In this document: positions 1 through 8,960 of the stretch, piece by piece | Layout: the number at the start of each line of letters is the position of its first letter | Position numbering within the stretch: the first letter of the stretch is position 1 | Source of the DNA: Photobacterium indicum | GTDB lineage: Bacteria > Pseudomonadota > Gammaproteobacteria > Enterobacterales > Vibrionaceae | Assembly (NCBI RefSeq): GCF_003026215.1 | Contig: NZ_PYOC01000001.1 | Span: forward strand, 868,001-932,000 | Reading direction: 5' to 3' | DNA: 64,000 bases | The notes under the pieces: model-generated | Told to the model about the DNA's origin: nothing | What the model saw: the letters and a program-made list of their open reading frames with translations, nothing else | The model's database searches: none | Translations under genes and position numbers: made by a program

Positions 1-2
1 AC

Positions 3-911
3 TCAGCCGTATACTTAGCATTATATCCATCAATAGTAATGACAAAAGCAAAAGACTATTCGCTTAAAGGGCTAGTGAAAATGTTCACGCCCACTTTTCT
101 TGCGGCATCAACAGCGTTACTTGTTGTCGAAGTGTTTCAGGATCATCCTTTTATCGTGTGGACAATAAGCCTCATTTTTATTGACCAATTACGACGTAGA
201 GCAAATACGCCTGCAAAGTTAGGTGGAATGTTAATGCCGACATTTAACTGGATTTTGGTTGTTGTATTTGCACAAACAACGACCATGGATATGCCAGATC
301 GTATCCGAGAAATACTCTTATCCATGATCATTACGATTATCGTGACAAAAGTGATGGTATGGATATTTCCCATGAAAAAAGGCAACAAGCCACCAGTATT
401 TACACCACAATACGTTACGTATCAAAACCGCTTGGTATCAATGGGGTTAATTGGCTGTGGCTTAGGCTTTTTAATGATTGTGGATTTGATCTCTGCCACC
501 TTCTGCATGGTGCCTGTTATTGCCGCTGCCACGCAGTTTTCACGCAGTAAATTCATTGATGTTGTTGAACGTCGTTTCATCACTCAGGTTGGCGGTTGTG
601 CTGTCGCGGTTATTTTCACGCTATTAATGGCTGGGCATCAAAACATCATTGGGTATTACGCATTAGGGTTAGGGTTAACCGTTTTTATTATCGCGAGATT
701 AATGACAACCTCTGAAGGCGTATCAAGAGATATTCATGGTGATGCATTATTGGCCACTATGCTGCCTATTCAGCTGTATATCGGAAATAATACCCTAGGT
801 TTGGAAAGTACCTTCTTACGAGCATGGGAACTTACCGTAACTTTAGGTATATTATTTGTTGTTTATCAGCTTACCAAATCGCGCGTGAATCAAAATGCTT
901 CGTTAGCATAA
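3..911 (+). CDS. DUF2955/FUSC-like inner-membrane protein, 5' end missing
   Basis: The reading frame is already open from base 3 and reads hydrophobic residues (SAVYLALYPS) before the first ATG at 39, so the real start is left of the window and only the C-terminal part is seen. The visible roughly 300 residues contain about eight hydrophobic helices with short polar loops, including LRRRANTPAKLGG and an RLVSMGLIGCGLGF segment. This resembles the DUF2955 membrane proteins related to aromatic-acid exporters. Such genes usually travel with an HlyD-like adaptor and a MarR regulator, and a MarR gene follows 13 bases downstream. Substrate export is inferred from family and context only. Confidence 0.7.
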   Translation, partial: SAVYLALYPSIVMTKAKDYSLKGLVKMFTPTFLAASTALLVVEVFQDHPFIVWTISLIFIDQLRRRANTPAKLGGMLMPTFNWILVVVFAQTTTMDMPDRIREILLSMIITIIVTKVMVWIFPMKKGNKPPVFTPQYVTYQNRLVSMGLIGCGLGFLMIVDLISATFCMVPVIAAATQFSRSKFIDVVERRFITQVGGCAVAVIFTLLMAGHQNIIGYYALGLGLTVFIIARLMTTSEGVSRDIHGDALLATMLPIQLYIGNNTLGLESTFLRAWELTVTLGILFVVYQLTKSRVNQNASLA

Positions 912-924
912 CGTCGCAATATTT

Positions 925-1404
925 ATGAAGTATGAGATTACCATGACCAAGCCAATTACAATGATTCCTGAGTTAGAGAACAACACATCTTTTATGCTGG
1001 GTTTAGCCTATAAACAGTTTAGAACCATTGCTAACCAAACATTGGCGGTAGAGTGTGATATCACATTGGAAATGTTGGGTGCATTGCGCGTACTGGCGCA
1101 TTTGGGTGAAGTACCTCAGCAAGCATTAGCAGAAGCATTACGCCGTGAACGCTCGGTAACTAAGCGTTTAGTGGATAATTGCATTAAACGTGGTTTGGTT
1201 GAGGTGCATAAGAGTGAGCTGAATAAGAAAGCCCGTTACCTTGTATTAACCCCTAAAGGGGTTGAAGTGAAAGACAAAGCGCACCAGCAACTGAGTGCGC
1301 TTGTCGACGATTTTTACTCACCGCTAACAAAGGAAGAACGAGGGTTGATTCTGTCTTTATGTAAGAAGCTTATTCGCGATGATATCTTTTTGACGGGGGA
1401 ATGA
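925..1404 (+). CDS. MarR-family transcriptional regulator
   Basis: A 159-residue protein with the MarR winged-helix layout: an N-terminal dimerisation helix, a helix-turn-helix around residues 50-90 (VPQQALAEALRRERSVTKRL) and a wing around residues 95-112 containing KKARYLVLTPKG. It lies 13 bases after the DUF2955 gene on the same strand, so it is probably co-transcribed and may control that exporter. Two starts are possible: ATG 925, or ATG 943 with GAG seven bases upstream. Neither has a strong ribosome-binding site. The ligand is unknown. Confidence 0.85.
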   Translation: MKYEITMTKPITMIPELENNTSFMLGLAYKQFRTIANQTLAVECDITLEMLGALRVLAHLGEVPQQALAEALRRERSVTKRLVDNCIKRGLVEVHKSELNKKARYLVLTPKGVEVKDKAHQQLSALVDDFYSPLTKEERGLILSLCKKLIRDDIFLTGE

Positions 1405-1604
1405 CGTTTCCATCGCTTTGGTATAAATTAACCATGAGTTAAAGAAAAGGGGCAATATCCATCTGCCCAATGTGCTTTGTATGAATTAAATCATTAGTAT
1501 TGCAAAAGCACTAAACATAAATAGAACTCCCAGCATTAAAAGAGCACTATCTACAAAAGAACGTTATTTATAAAGAACGCTATCTATTAAAAGCGTTGGG
1601 CTAA

Positions 1605-1931
1605 TTAAAGCGTAATATGCAGGGTACGCCGTATTGATTGGCAACGCTTTTTATCTAAAGGATCATTGAGGTAAATACCTTTATCTTCGGCACTTTTGCG
1701 ATAAATAAGGGCTTTAGCTCGGTCGCCACTGTCTAAACGGTCATATTCTTTTAATGTGCGAATTTTAAGCAGGTTGTATTTAGAAGAATCGCTAGAGTCG
1801 ATATTTTTACAATATTCCATTGCACCAGCATTGGCACCTAGTTTTGCAGCATCACTGAATAGGGCTGCTTGAGATGAAAACGAACTTAATAAAAGCGCAC
1901 TAAGACCAAGAATAGGAATATATTTTTTCAT
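1605..1931 (-). CDS. small exported protein of unknown function
   Basis: A 108-residue protein with a clear signal peptide: MKK, a hydrophobic core (ILGLSALLLSS), then SQAA as probable cleavage site near residue 22. The mature part is short, charged and carries two cysteines (EYCKNIDSS and KKRCQSI) that could form a disulfide in the periplasm. A plausible ribosome-binding site (GGAGAATC, read on the minus strand) precedes the start. No family was recognised. It stands alone between a MarR gene and a metallo-hydrolase on the same strand. Confidence 0.6.
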   Translation of the reverse strand: MKKYIPILGLSALLLSSFSSQAALFSDAAKLGANAGAMEYCKNIDSSDSSKYNLLKIRTLKEYDRLDSGDRAKALIYRKSAEDKGIYLNDPLDKKRCQSIRRTLHITL

Positions 1932-2056
1932 TTGATTCTCCGAAACATTAATTATCAGACAGGTGCAGTTTGCCCAATTCGGTGAACCTTTATTTACCTT
2001 TATACGCCATCTTACGAAAGAATAGATCAGTGATTTTGTACTTATCCAGAATAATA

Positions 2057-2818
2057 TTACTCAGCAGGGTATTTTAATTTTAGTGCTCGGCTTACTTTCA
2101 TTTTTACCGATCGCCAGTGAGTTTTGGGTACTTTGGGGGCGCAATTCAATAAGTGTTGGAATTCTTGTTCTGAAGGTTGTACTTCACCACCATGAGCGAG
2201 AATAATGGAATCTGGCTTTAAGGCGATAATTTTATGTAATGAATTACGGTAGCGATTAGGGTAAAAAACGGGGAAGGGTGGAATATAGTTCCCTTTAACT
2301 TTTACCATTAAATCAGCAACATAAACACGGTTGCTTGGTACGTGATGTAACGATATATCCCTGTCAGTATGGCCTTGAGTAGCAAGAGCAACCCAGTCAG
2401 GAAAGTTTGGTAAGGCATCACCATCATTAAGCTTATAGTCTGTTTTTAGCTTGCTCGAATACCAGATATTGCGTCGCGGTTTCTTCATGCGCTTTGCCAC
2501 CCATTTGGCAAGTAGCATATCGGTTAAATGCATGAGTACCCCTTCAAACCCCTTATACCATTGACCTGGTACATTCGCTGCTGCAATTTTACAGCCTGTT
2601 AAAGTGCGTAATTTATGCGCCGCCCCTGCATGATCAGGGTGCATGTGGGTAACAATGATCAGGTTAAGATCGCTCATTGGCCTTTGTAGTGTTCTGATAA
2701 TAAAGTGTTTTAAAACAGGTATATCCGCTCGGCTACAGCCATCGAGTAATAGAAGTTTATCCTGGTATTCAACTAAATAAATGGATTGAATATAACCGTC
2801 TAATTTATGTAGTTTCAT
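2057..2818 (-). CDS. metallo-beta-lactamase-fold hydrolase
   Basis: A 253-residue protein with the zinc-binding signature THMHPDHAG at about residues 57-65, a second metal ligand in ATQGHTDRDISLH near residue 150, an aspartate in VYVADLMVK and a C-terminal histidine in IILAHGGE. This is the standard glyoxalase-II-like fold. The substrate cannot be told from sequence; relatives include lactonases, glyoxalases and thiolesterases. There is no signal peptide, so it should be cytoplasmic. A large C-terminal basic stretch (KTHWRSVKMKVSRALKLKY) is unusual. Confidence 0.85.
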   Translation of the reverse strand: MKLHKLDGYIQSIYLVEYQDKLLLLDGCSRADIPVLKHFIIRTLQRPMSDLNLIIVTHMHPDHAGAAHKLRTLTGCKIAAANVPGQWYKGFEGVLMHLTDMLLAKWVAKRMKKPRRNIWYSSKLKTDYKLNDGDALPNFPDWVALATQGHTDRDISLHHVPSNRVYVADLMVKVKGNYIPPFPVFYPNRYRNSLHKIIALKPDSIILAHGGEVQPSEQEFQHLLNCAPKVPKTHWRSVKMKVSRALKLKYPAE

Positions 2819-2930
2819 CGTAAAAGGGGCACACTTCAGCTTAATGATTAGTTGAACATTTATAATAGCCCTAAGAATGCATATTGCCCAACTGATCTGA
2901 CCATTAAGGTTTTAAATAGTATCTGACTGT

Positions 2931-2966
2931 ACTAAAAGACTAAAGACTAAAGACTAAAGACTAAAG
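2931..2966. repeat. 7-bp tandem repeat (ACTAAAG)
   Basis: Four perfect copies of ACTAAAG (2939-2966) preceded by one copy with an extra A (2931-2938), followed by a degenerate AGATAAAGG. It lies between the metallo-hydrolase start and the VF530 stop, outside any gene. Copy number should vary by replication slippage. Confidence 0.9.
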
Positions 2967-3054
2967 AGATAAAGGAAAGAAGGAAGGAGAATAACGCCAA
3001 CCAGATGGTCAGCGTATTTTGAATATCTTGAGTGCTTAGCGCAATAAGGAAAAT

Positions 3055-3444
3055 CTATCGACGTCGAGGTCCACGTGATCTTTCTTTATGGGCAGAAGCC
3101 GCTTTTGCTTGAGAAAGCTCAATCGATTCTACAGTCAACACCATTGGCTCTCGTGGCAAGATGCCTACTGCAAAAGTACGCTTACGAGGCGGTAATGAAA
3201 ACTCTGCTTCGCTTGCTCTTGGCATACGCTTAAAGCGAGATAAATAAAAGTTTTCTAACTTCTCTCTAGCCCATTCTGTTTTACGAAAGAATTTAACGCA
3301 ACCTTCTAGGGTTGGGTTGGTGTTAAAGCAGTGAAAACGCATAGCAGTTCCAAGGATCTCCCAGCCATAAAAGTCGATAAGTTCTGTTAGTAAAACCTCT
3401 AACTTAAGGCCATGTAACGGGTTGTTTTGTTGTTCTTCTATCAT
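3055..3444 (-). CDS. VF530 (DUF2132) family DNA-binding-like protein
   Basis: A 129-residue protein whose first 70 residues match the VF530/DUF2132 domain: NPLHGLKLEVLLTELIDFYGW, then RCFN-like spacing, then FFRKTEWAREKLENFYL. VF530 from V. fischeri is a small helical protein with a predicted DNA-binding fold. The C-terminal half is an extra basic tail rich in Arg/Lys ending SRGPRRR, longer than the usual roughly 75-residue family member, which would suit nucleic-acid binding. The start ATG at 3444 has a weak Shine-Dalgarno. Confidence 0.8.
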   Translation of the reverse strand: MIEEQQNNPLHGLKLEVLLTELIDFYGWEILGTAMRFHCFNTNPTLEGCVKFFRKTEWAREKLENFYLSRFKRMPRASEAEFSLPPRKRTFAVGILPREPMVLTVESIELSQAKAASAHKERSRGPRRR

Positions 3445-3775
3445 TGCGATTCCTAAAACGGGTATTTATAGCGTGATCTCCGCCTATTATACTGTGTACT
3501 TGGGTTGAATGAATACAATTTAATCCACTATTCATCAGCAATCGCTATCCGTACGTTTCACCGCATAAATGCCCGCTACTCGTGCTGCGCTATTACTGAC
3601 TTATTCAAATCACTAGCTTGCTCAAAAGATAAAATATTCGTATCAAACTCTCGACCCTCTATTTCTTCGTTGGCTGATGGTTATTCTCATAATTCGAGAT
3701 TTAATGAGGTTAATAACATTTAAATTCTCACTGGGTGGGAATTGTATTTGTGTTTTACTTTAAAGAAGATTAAAA
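3445..3775. other. intergenic region upstream of iclR-like gene
   Basis: A 331-base spacer between the divergent VF530 and IclR-like genes. A 72-codon open frame at 3505-3723 has no ribosome-binding site, an unlikely composition and no recognisable family, so it is not called. No terminator or operator stands out. Confidence 0.4.
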
Positions 3776-4525
3776 ATGTCTGAGAAGACAACATCGAGTA
3801 GATATCTCTTGAGCCCAAATCAACGGTTATTACAAATTTTACTGACGATCTCCTCATCTCCTGCGCCACTATCAGCACAGATGATCAGTGAACAGACAGA
3901 TACGCCGGTTAGCTCGGTATATCGATATATTGCGACGCTGCGTGAATGGAACTTTATTGAAGAACAACCGAGTGGTAAGCGTTATACGGTTGGTCCTGCT
4001 GCACTGCAACTCATGCGTAACTTTCACACGTTTTCGCCCTTGTCGGAAGGTGTTAGACCTGTACTAAAGCGCTTACAAGATCAAACTGGCGAGATGTCGG
4101 CCTATATGGTGCCGGTTGGCTTTAATGCTTTATGTGTCGAAATGGTAGATAGCCCTTATGCGTTAAGGTGTAGTTACCAGCAAGGCCAAAGCCAGCCGCT
4201 TATTTTAGGCGCTTCATCAAAAGTGATATTAGCGCAATTTAATGAGAAGCGATTGCTTAGTACGTTAACGCATTTCGGCATTGCGGATGAGCATGAAAAA
4301 GCAAAGTGGTTTAATGAATTGAGGTGTATTAAAAAAGAAGGTTACGCGTTAAGTACGTCTGAATTTGATCTGGGTGTATCCAGTGTGAGTGCCCCAGTGT
4401 TTTTGAATAAAAAAGTGGTGGGTGCGATTAGTGTAATGGCACCTACAGAACGCATTAATAATAAAAAAAACAGCATCGTATTTGCTGTATTACAAGCTGC
4501 TCGAATGCTGCCTCCTGAATGGTAA
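3776..4525 (+). CDS. IclR-family transcriptional regulator
   Basis: A 249-residue protein with an N-terminal winged helix-turn-helix (about residues 14-75; SPNQRLLQILLTISSS, then TDTPVSSVYRYIATLREWNFIE) and a C-terminal GAF-like IclR effector domain (LRCSYQQGQSQPL, GASSKVILA, and the SVSAPVF motif typical of the family's end). It has an AAGAAGA ribosome-binding site and is followed after 30 bases by the HutG-like gene on the same strand. It is probably the local regulator of that gene. The effector is unknown. Confidence 0.88.
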   Translation: MSEKTTSSRYLLSPNQRLLQILLTISSSPAPLSAQMISEQTDTPVSSVYRYIATLREWNFIEEQPSGKRYTVGPAALQLMRNFHTFSPLSEGVRPVLKRLQDQTGEMSAYMVPVGFNALCVEMVDSPYALRCSYQQGQSQPLILGASSKVILAQFNEKRLLSTLTHFGIADEHEKAKWFNELRCIKKEGYALSTSEFDLGVSSVSAPVFLNKKVVGAISVMAPTERINNKKNSIVFAVLQAARMLPPEW

Positions 4526-4555
4526 TGCAATAGTCCGGCTATATTAGGAGGCACA

Positions 4556-5542
4556 ATGTTTTTTAAACAGTTAAATCAGTGGTTTGTTCGAGTTATTCCT
4601 AATAGCTACCATAGCTCAACATCTTTCCGTTCTTACACTGAACAGTCTCAGGTTGGGGCGGTGTTATTTGGTGTCGCTTCAGATTTGAGCCTTGGTCGTT
4701 TTCGTGGCCGTCTAAGTGACAGTGATGGACCTGAAAGCATCTGCCGGGCGCTAAAGAAAGAGTATAAAGGTTCACCTTCTTTTCCATTGTATGATGCGGG
4801 TATAATTGATGAACTAGATGGGCTTGAATTCAATGAATTACAAACTTTGCAATATCAAAAAATAGTCGGTTTTTTCGAGAAAGGGCATTTCCCTGTCGTA
4901 TTAGGTGGTGGGCATGAAATATCTATTTCTAGTTATCAAGCACTGTCTGATTACGTTAATCAACCAAAACATATTGCACATCAGGTTCATGATAATAATG
5001 AAGAGAAAGGGCGTCAGGCTCGAGTAGGTGTTATTAATTTCGATGCACATTTCGAATTACGACCAACATTATCACCAAAAGTCGGATCAGTATTCCATTC
5101 TATTGCGAGTTACTGTACAGAACATCATCGTCCTTTTCATTATTTAGGCTTAGGTATATGCAATCGAACTAATTCACAATCATCATTTGAATATGCTGAG
5201 CAATTAGGTTGTCATTGGCTATTAGATAAAGAAATGACGATGCGGAATAAAAAGATTGTGCAGAACAAAATTGATCGTTTCTTGAGCGAGGTTGATTATA
5301 TACATATTAGTTTTGATCTGTCGGTTTTTTCTGCAACTGTCGCTTCAGGTGTTAATTTGTCGCGGGTTCAAGGGGTTGAGTGGTCGATTATTGAGTATGC
5401 GCTTAAGCGAATTATCAGCAGCGGAAAAGTGAAAATATTAGACGTTGTTGAATTAAATCCAGAGTTTGATTACGAGGATCAAACAGCACGCATAGCGGCA
5501 AAAGTAGTGAGTACAGTTATAAGCAAACAAGCCATGTTGTGA
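4556..5542 (+). CDS. HutG-like ureohydrolase with altered metal site
   Basis: A 328-residue arginase-superfamily protein closest in layout to formimidoylglutamase (HutG, last step of histidine degradation). The fold motifs are visible: VLGGGHEIS near residue 120, NFDAHFELR near residue 163, and HISFDLSVFSATVASGV near residue 250. In active enzymes the last two read DAHxDxR and SxDxDxxxxxxAPG. Here one manganese ligand Asp is Glu, another is Ser, and the Pro after VA is Ser. Catalysis is therefore doubtful. A strong AGGAGG ribosome-binding site precedes it, and it lies 30 bases after the IclR gene rather than in a hutUHI cluster. Confidence 0.75.
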   Translation: MFFKQLNQWFVRVIPNSYHSSTSFRSYTEQSQVGAVLFGVASDLSLGRFRGRLSDSDGPESICRALKKEYKGSPSFPLYDAGIIDELDGLEFNELQTLQYQKIVGFFEKGHFPVVLGGGHEISISSYQALSDYVNQPKHIAHQVHDNNEEKGRQARVGVINFDAHFELRPTLSPKVGSVFHSIASYCTEHHRPFHYLGLGICNRTNSQSSFEYAEQLGCHWLLDKEMTMRNKKIVQNKIDRFLSEVDYIHISFDLSVFSATVASGVNLSRVQGVEWSIIEYALKRIISSGKVKILDVVELNPEFDYEDQTARIAAKVVSTVISKQAML

Positions 5543-5622
5543 TAAATGAAAACTTATGACTTATCTGATTATTAAAAGGTGTAGACGTAGTTTGAGAGTA
5601 TATTCACCGATACAGCACAATA

Positions 5623-5652
5623 ACACTTCATCGGCATCGGCTGATGAAGTGT
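5623..5652. terminator. terminator-like hairpin between convergent genes
   Basis: A perfect 10-bp inverted repeat (ACACTTCATC / GATGAAGTGT) with a 10-base loop lies between the convergent HutG-like and GreA/B-like genes. The T-tract is weak, so it may act in both directions with low efficiency. Confidence 0.55.
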
Positions 5653-5700
5653 ATTTGAAAATCGCGATTGCTAGCACACGAGCGGTGAAGGCAAGATCAA

Positions 5701-6201
5701 TCAGCTAATTAGTGCAATTTCATAATTGATAACTTGATTGCCAATATGTACATCGACGTCGTCGTGTAATTCTCGCCCAATTAACGCTTCCCCTAATGGA
5801 GACGTAGGGGTAACAACAATAATATCTTTTTCATCAAAGCGAACTTTTAAACCGCCAGCAGATGGAGCAAAAAAGACGTATTTGTTGTTATCATCTTCAT
5901 CGATAAGTTGTATTAAACACCCTAAAGTGACAACTTTCTTTTCTGTATCATCTGCTATATTAAGCTTCTTGAAGGCAAGAATATCGGCTTCACATTCTGC
6001 TACTCGTTGAGCTTGACCATGCGCTAAATACGATGCTTCTAACGCTAATGTGTCATATTGATTTTCAGCCACATTTTCATCATTCGTTGCCGTATTGTAA
6101 GCACGCAATGCCGCTTCAACAGCACCTTGATGCGTTTCCTCTAAAGCGGAAATCATCTGTTCGAGTAACAAGGTTTTATCCATACCTACACGTTTAACCA
6201 T
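5701..6201 (-). CDS. GreA/GreB-type elongation-factor-like protein
   Basis: A 166-residue protein with an N-terminal helical hairpin (AENQYDTLALEASYLAHGQAQ) and a C-terminal FKBP-like domain carrying TPTSPLGEALIGRELHDDV, which matches the SPxGxALxGxxxGD motif of GreA/GreB/Rnk proteins. Such proteins bind in the RNA polymerase secondary channel. The acidic tip of the hairpin, TNDENVAE, could supply the Asp/Glu used for transcript cleavage, but that is inference. The start may be the first Met or Met7 (MDKTLLLEQ); neither has a good ribosome-binding site. Confidence 0.72.
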   Translation of the reverse strand: MVKRVGMDKTLLLEQMISALEETHQGAVEAALRAYNTATNDENVAENQYDTLALEASYLAHGQAQRVAECEADILAFKKLNIADDTEKKVVTLGCLIQLIDEDDNNKYVFFAPSAGGLKVRFDEKDIIVVTPTSPLGEALIGRELHDDVDVHIGNQVINYEIALIS

Positions 6202-6269
6202 TTTGGATATAAGTAAAGGCTATATCCTAGATAGTCAAACGTGACGAGTAAAGAATAAGCGTATAAATA

Positions 6270-6692
6270 TTACGATGCGGCAACCATTGGAATGAATCGT
6301 GAGCGGATAGTGTCATAACACCAATTATACACAATGGCATAAACAAGAAAAAAGATGACCACGCCAGCATCCATTATTAATACCGTCCAAAAATCGAGCT
6401 GCAGTACCCACATCATCAGCGGAAAACTAACAAAGACTAAGCCCAATTCGAAACCAAGACCATGACCAATTCGCATCTTTAATCCGCGAGATGCACGGTT
6501 TTCACCGAACACACGGTCAAAAATAAGGTTGTAGATATAGTTCCAAGTCATTGCGATCATAGAAAGCCCGATGGCTAAACCAGCAACAGATTTGGTGTCT
6601 GCTGTCGTTACAAAAGATGCGGCTACCATGAAACAAAGTAGTGCAATTATTTCGAATAATACACTATGGAAAATACGTTCTTTAAATGACAT
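6270..6692 (-). CDS. PACE-family (AceI-like) efflux transporter
   Basis: A 140-residue protein with four hydrophobic helices arranged as two tandem BTP domains. The family hallmarks are present: SFKERIFHSVLFE at the start of helix 1, WNYIYNLIFDRVF at the end of helix 2, RIGHGLGFELGL in helix 3 and YNWCYDTIR at the C-terminus. PACE pumps export biocides such as chlorhexidine and short diamines by proton antiport. An AGAAGG ribosome-binding site six bases before the ATG at 6692 makes this the start rather than the ATG six codons upstream. A divergent LysR gene lies about 95 bases away, the same arrangement as aceI/aceR. Confidence 0.9.
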   Translation of the reverse strand: MSFKERIFHSVLFEIIALLCFMVAASFVTTADTKSVAGLAIGLSMIAMTWNYIYNLIFDRVFGENRASRGLKMRIGHGLGFELGLVFVSFPLMMWVLQLDFWTVLIMDAGVVIFFLVYAIVYNWCYDTIRSRFIPMVAAS

Positions 6693-6785
6693 TTGAAACC
6701 TTCTATACATTATGGGTAAATCATGTGGTATATAATCATCAATAAATAAGATGATTGATAGTTAGTTATTATCAGGAAAAGTGAT

Positions 6786-7667
6786 ATGTGTAATTTAGAA
6801 CAGCTAAGAATGTTTGTGGTTACAGCACAGTTGGGTTCATTTTCTGCTTGCGCGCGTAAACTTGGGAAGGTGCAATCAGCAGTTAGCCAAGGAATAGCAA
6901 CACTAGAAATTGATTTAGATACGCAGCTCTTTGACCGTAGTACCCGCAAGCCATCACTGACGCCTGAGGGGCAACGTTTATTATCATTCGCACAGGCTAT
7001 TTTGCAGCAAACGAATGAGTTAGAAAATGCGGCAAATGCGTTGAATAAAAACAATGAAACCCAATTAAAATTAGCGGTAGATGATGCATTATTATTGCCT
7101 GCGCTATGGAAAATTTTGTCTGACTTTTCGGAGTTATTTCCTGCCACTATCTTAGATTTTTATACTGTTTCTACGCCTGATGTATATGCATTGGTTCATT
7201 CGGGTAGGGCAGATATAGGGTTAATGTTCGCAAACAGTGGTTTCCCTCAAGATGTTGATCTTTGTTACGTGGGTAGCTTGCCTTTTCATGGTGTTGTTAG
7301 CCCTTCGCACCCTTTAGCTTTGTTAGAAACTGTAAAAGCGGCTGATTTAATCCCTTACCGTCAGTTGTTGATCAAAGGTATTGAGGGGCAAGAATTGTCT
7401 CACTTTCCTATGATTTCGGCGCATTTATGGTGGGGGAATACATTTAATGGGGTAAATCAGTTAGTTAAAAATGGTATCGGCTGGGGGTATATTCCAAGCC
7501 ATATGTCTGATGAGGGAGTTGCAGAGGGGAAGATGGCTCGGTTGAATTTAAGCTTTGATCATAAACCTTGGCGCGTTCCCATTGATCGTGTGATGTCTAA
7601 GAAAAAAGCCAAAGGTCCTGCTTTAACGTGGCTAGCCGATGCTCTAACCTGTTTACTTGAAGACTAG
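6786..7667 (+). CDS. LysR-family regulator, probable regulator of the PACE pump
   Basis: A 293-residue protein with the LysR N-terminal helix-turn-helix (residues 3-62: LEQLRMFVVTAQLGSFSACARKLGKVQSAVSQ in several segments, then LFDRSTRKPSLTPEG) and a C-terminal substrate-binding domain (LKLAVDDALLLPALW, VYALVHSGRADIGLM). It is divergent from the PACE gene, and the short AT-rich spacer should hold both promoters and the operator. By analogy with AceR it probably activates the pump; that is inference from arrangement. Confidence 0.88.
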   Translation: MCNLEQLRMFVVTAQLGSFSACARKLGKVQSAVSQGIATLEIDLDTQLFDRSTRKPSLTPEGQRLLSFAQAILQQTNELENAANALNKNNETQLKLAVDDALLLPALWKILSDFSELFPATILDFYTVSTPDVYALVHSGRADIGLMFANSGFPQDVDLCYVGSLPFHGVVSPSHPLALLETVKAADLIPYRQLLIKGIEGQELSHFPMISAHLWWGNTFNGVNQLVKNGIGWGYIPSHMSDEGVAEGKMARLNLSFDHKPWRVPIDRVMSKKKAKGPALTWLADALTCLLED

Positions 7668-7700
7668 AAAAGGCTGACCACCTATTCAATGATCAGCTTT
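7668..7700. terminator. terminator-like hairpin between lysR and nucleoside hydrolase
   Basis: An imperfect hairpin, AAAGGCTGA paired with TCAGCTTT, lies in the 58-base gap between two convergent genes. It is short and could serve both. Confidence 0.5.
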
Positions 7701-7725
7701 AGCTATCTAGCTTGTTTATAACGCT

Positions 7726-8694
7726 TTATTGCTGACTGTATGCAATTAAGCTTTCACGATACAGCTTTAAAAGTGCTTGATCGTCAACGGCAATGCCCAC
7801 GCGTTGATTGGGCATTGATGACCATTCATCATTCATATATTTACGGTTATCAAATTTTTGAATTGTCATGCCTTCAGCAGGTCCATCTGTTACAACTCGT
7901 ACAGCGCCTTTACGTAATGTAAATAATTCGGGGTTGATGACATACGCGATAGCAGAAGGATCATGAACATGGCAACCATTCAGCCCAACTTTTTGAGAGT
8001 AGAAACGCAAATAATAACTGCTTACATCCCAGATAAATTGACCTACTTCGCCGGCATCATCACGTAGTTCATCGAGATATTGACCAGTGAAAAAGCTTTG
8101 TTCAGTAACATCTAAACCAATAATAACGACTGGCCATGAGGCGCAAAATACAATATCGGCCGCATGTGGATCATCATGGATATTGGCTTCAGCATACGGA
8201 GTAACATTGCCACGGTGATCATTCATTCCAAATGCACCACCCATCACGACAACCTCTTTGACTAAGCCAGCGATCTCGGGTGCAGCTTCAAGTGCTAGGG
8301 CAATGTTGGTTAATGGACCCACGGTGACTAATGTAATTTCGCCGGGGTTAGCTTTAACTGTGTCGATTATGTATTGGTAAGCAGGGCGTGGGTCTGCTTG
8401 CTCTGTAATGTCATCAGGTGCGGTGAGGTCGCCAAATCCAGTTTCACCGTGTACAACAACGGTTGCGCCAACAGGTGGGCGATGAAGCGGCTTACTTGCC
8501 CCTTTTGCGACATCTGCGGTGAAATTGAATTTCTGTTTTAAATAAAGCGCATTACGGGTGGCATTGTCGATAGTTGCATTACCATAAACTGTTGTAATTG
8601 CAACTAAATCTAATGCTGGGTGTGCTTCGGCAAATAAGATCGCCATTGCATCATCAATTCCAGGATCGGTATCTAAAATAATTTTTGTTGTCAT
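7726..8694 (-). CDS. inosine/uridine-preferring nucleoside hydrolase
   Basis: A 322-residue protein that begins with the family signature IILDTDPGIDDAMAI, whose aspartates bind the catalytic calcium. Other family motifs follow: VYGNATIDNATRNAL, TLVTVGPLTNIALAL, VVVMGGAF and the C-terminal active-site stretch CHVHDPSAIAYV. It cleaves the N-glycosidic bond of ribonucleosides to give base and ribose in the cytoplasm, for salvage. The length matches Rih enzymes (about 310-320 residues). No transporter gene is adjacent. Which of RihA, B or C it matches cannot be told. Confidence 0.92.
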   Translation of the reverse strand: MTTKIILDTDPGIDDAMAILFAEAHPALDLVAITTVYGNATIDNATRNALYLKQKFNFTADVAKGASKPLHRPPVGATVVVHGETGFGDLTAPDDITEQADPRPAYQYIIDTVKANPGEITLVTVGPLTNIALALEAAPEIAGLVKEVVVMGGAFGMNDHRGNVTPYAEANIHDDPHAADIVFCASWPVVIIGLDVTEQSFFTGQYLDELRDDAGEVGQFIWDVSSYYLRFYSQKVGLNGCHVHDPSAIAYVINPELFTLRKGAVRVVTDGPAEGMTIQKFDNRKYMNDEWSSMPNQRVGIAVDDQALLKLYRESLIAYSQQ

Positions 8695-8960
8695 GTACTT
8701 GTTACCTAGCTTTTTACAGAATAACTATTAAAACAAACCTTTTGTTATCAATGGAGATATAACAAAAGTGTCAATAAATGATGTGCCTTATAGTAACGAT
8801 ATTGTGGTGTGTTCCTGTGATTGTTATCACAATCAGTGCAACTCAAATTTTTACGAATACCATCGAGTCTTAGCTAGTTTAGAAGCCCCAATGTCATCGG
8901 TGATGTTTGAATACTAGATATTAGGATCTGTGTCTGTCTATTCCTGAGTAAAATAAAGCA
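8695..8960. other. intergenic spacer upstream of nucleoside hydrolase
   Basis: This spacer holds the promoter region of the minus-strand nucleoside hydrolase. A GTGATTGTTATCACAATC stretch near 8817-8834 is an imperfect dyad (GTGAT...ATCAC) that resembles a CRP-like half-site pair, but it is poorly placed and unproven. Confidence 0.3.

Noticed and set aside
3505-3723. 72-codon open frame between the VF530 and IclR genes
   Set aside because: No ribosome-binding site, unlikely composition and no recognisable domain.
8817-8834. CRP site upstream of the nucleoside hydrolase
   Set aside because: The GTGAT...ATCAC dyad has the wrong internal spacing for a 22-bp CRP site and lies over 100 bases from the start codon.
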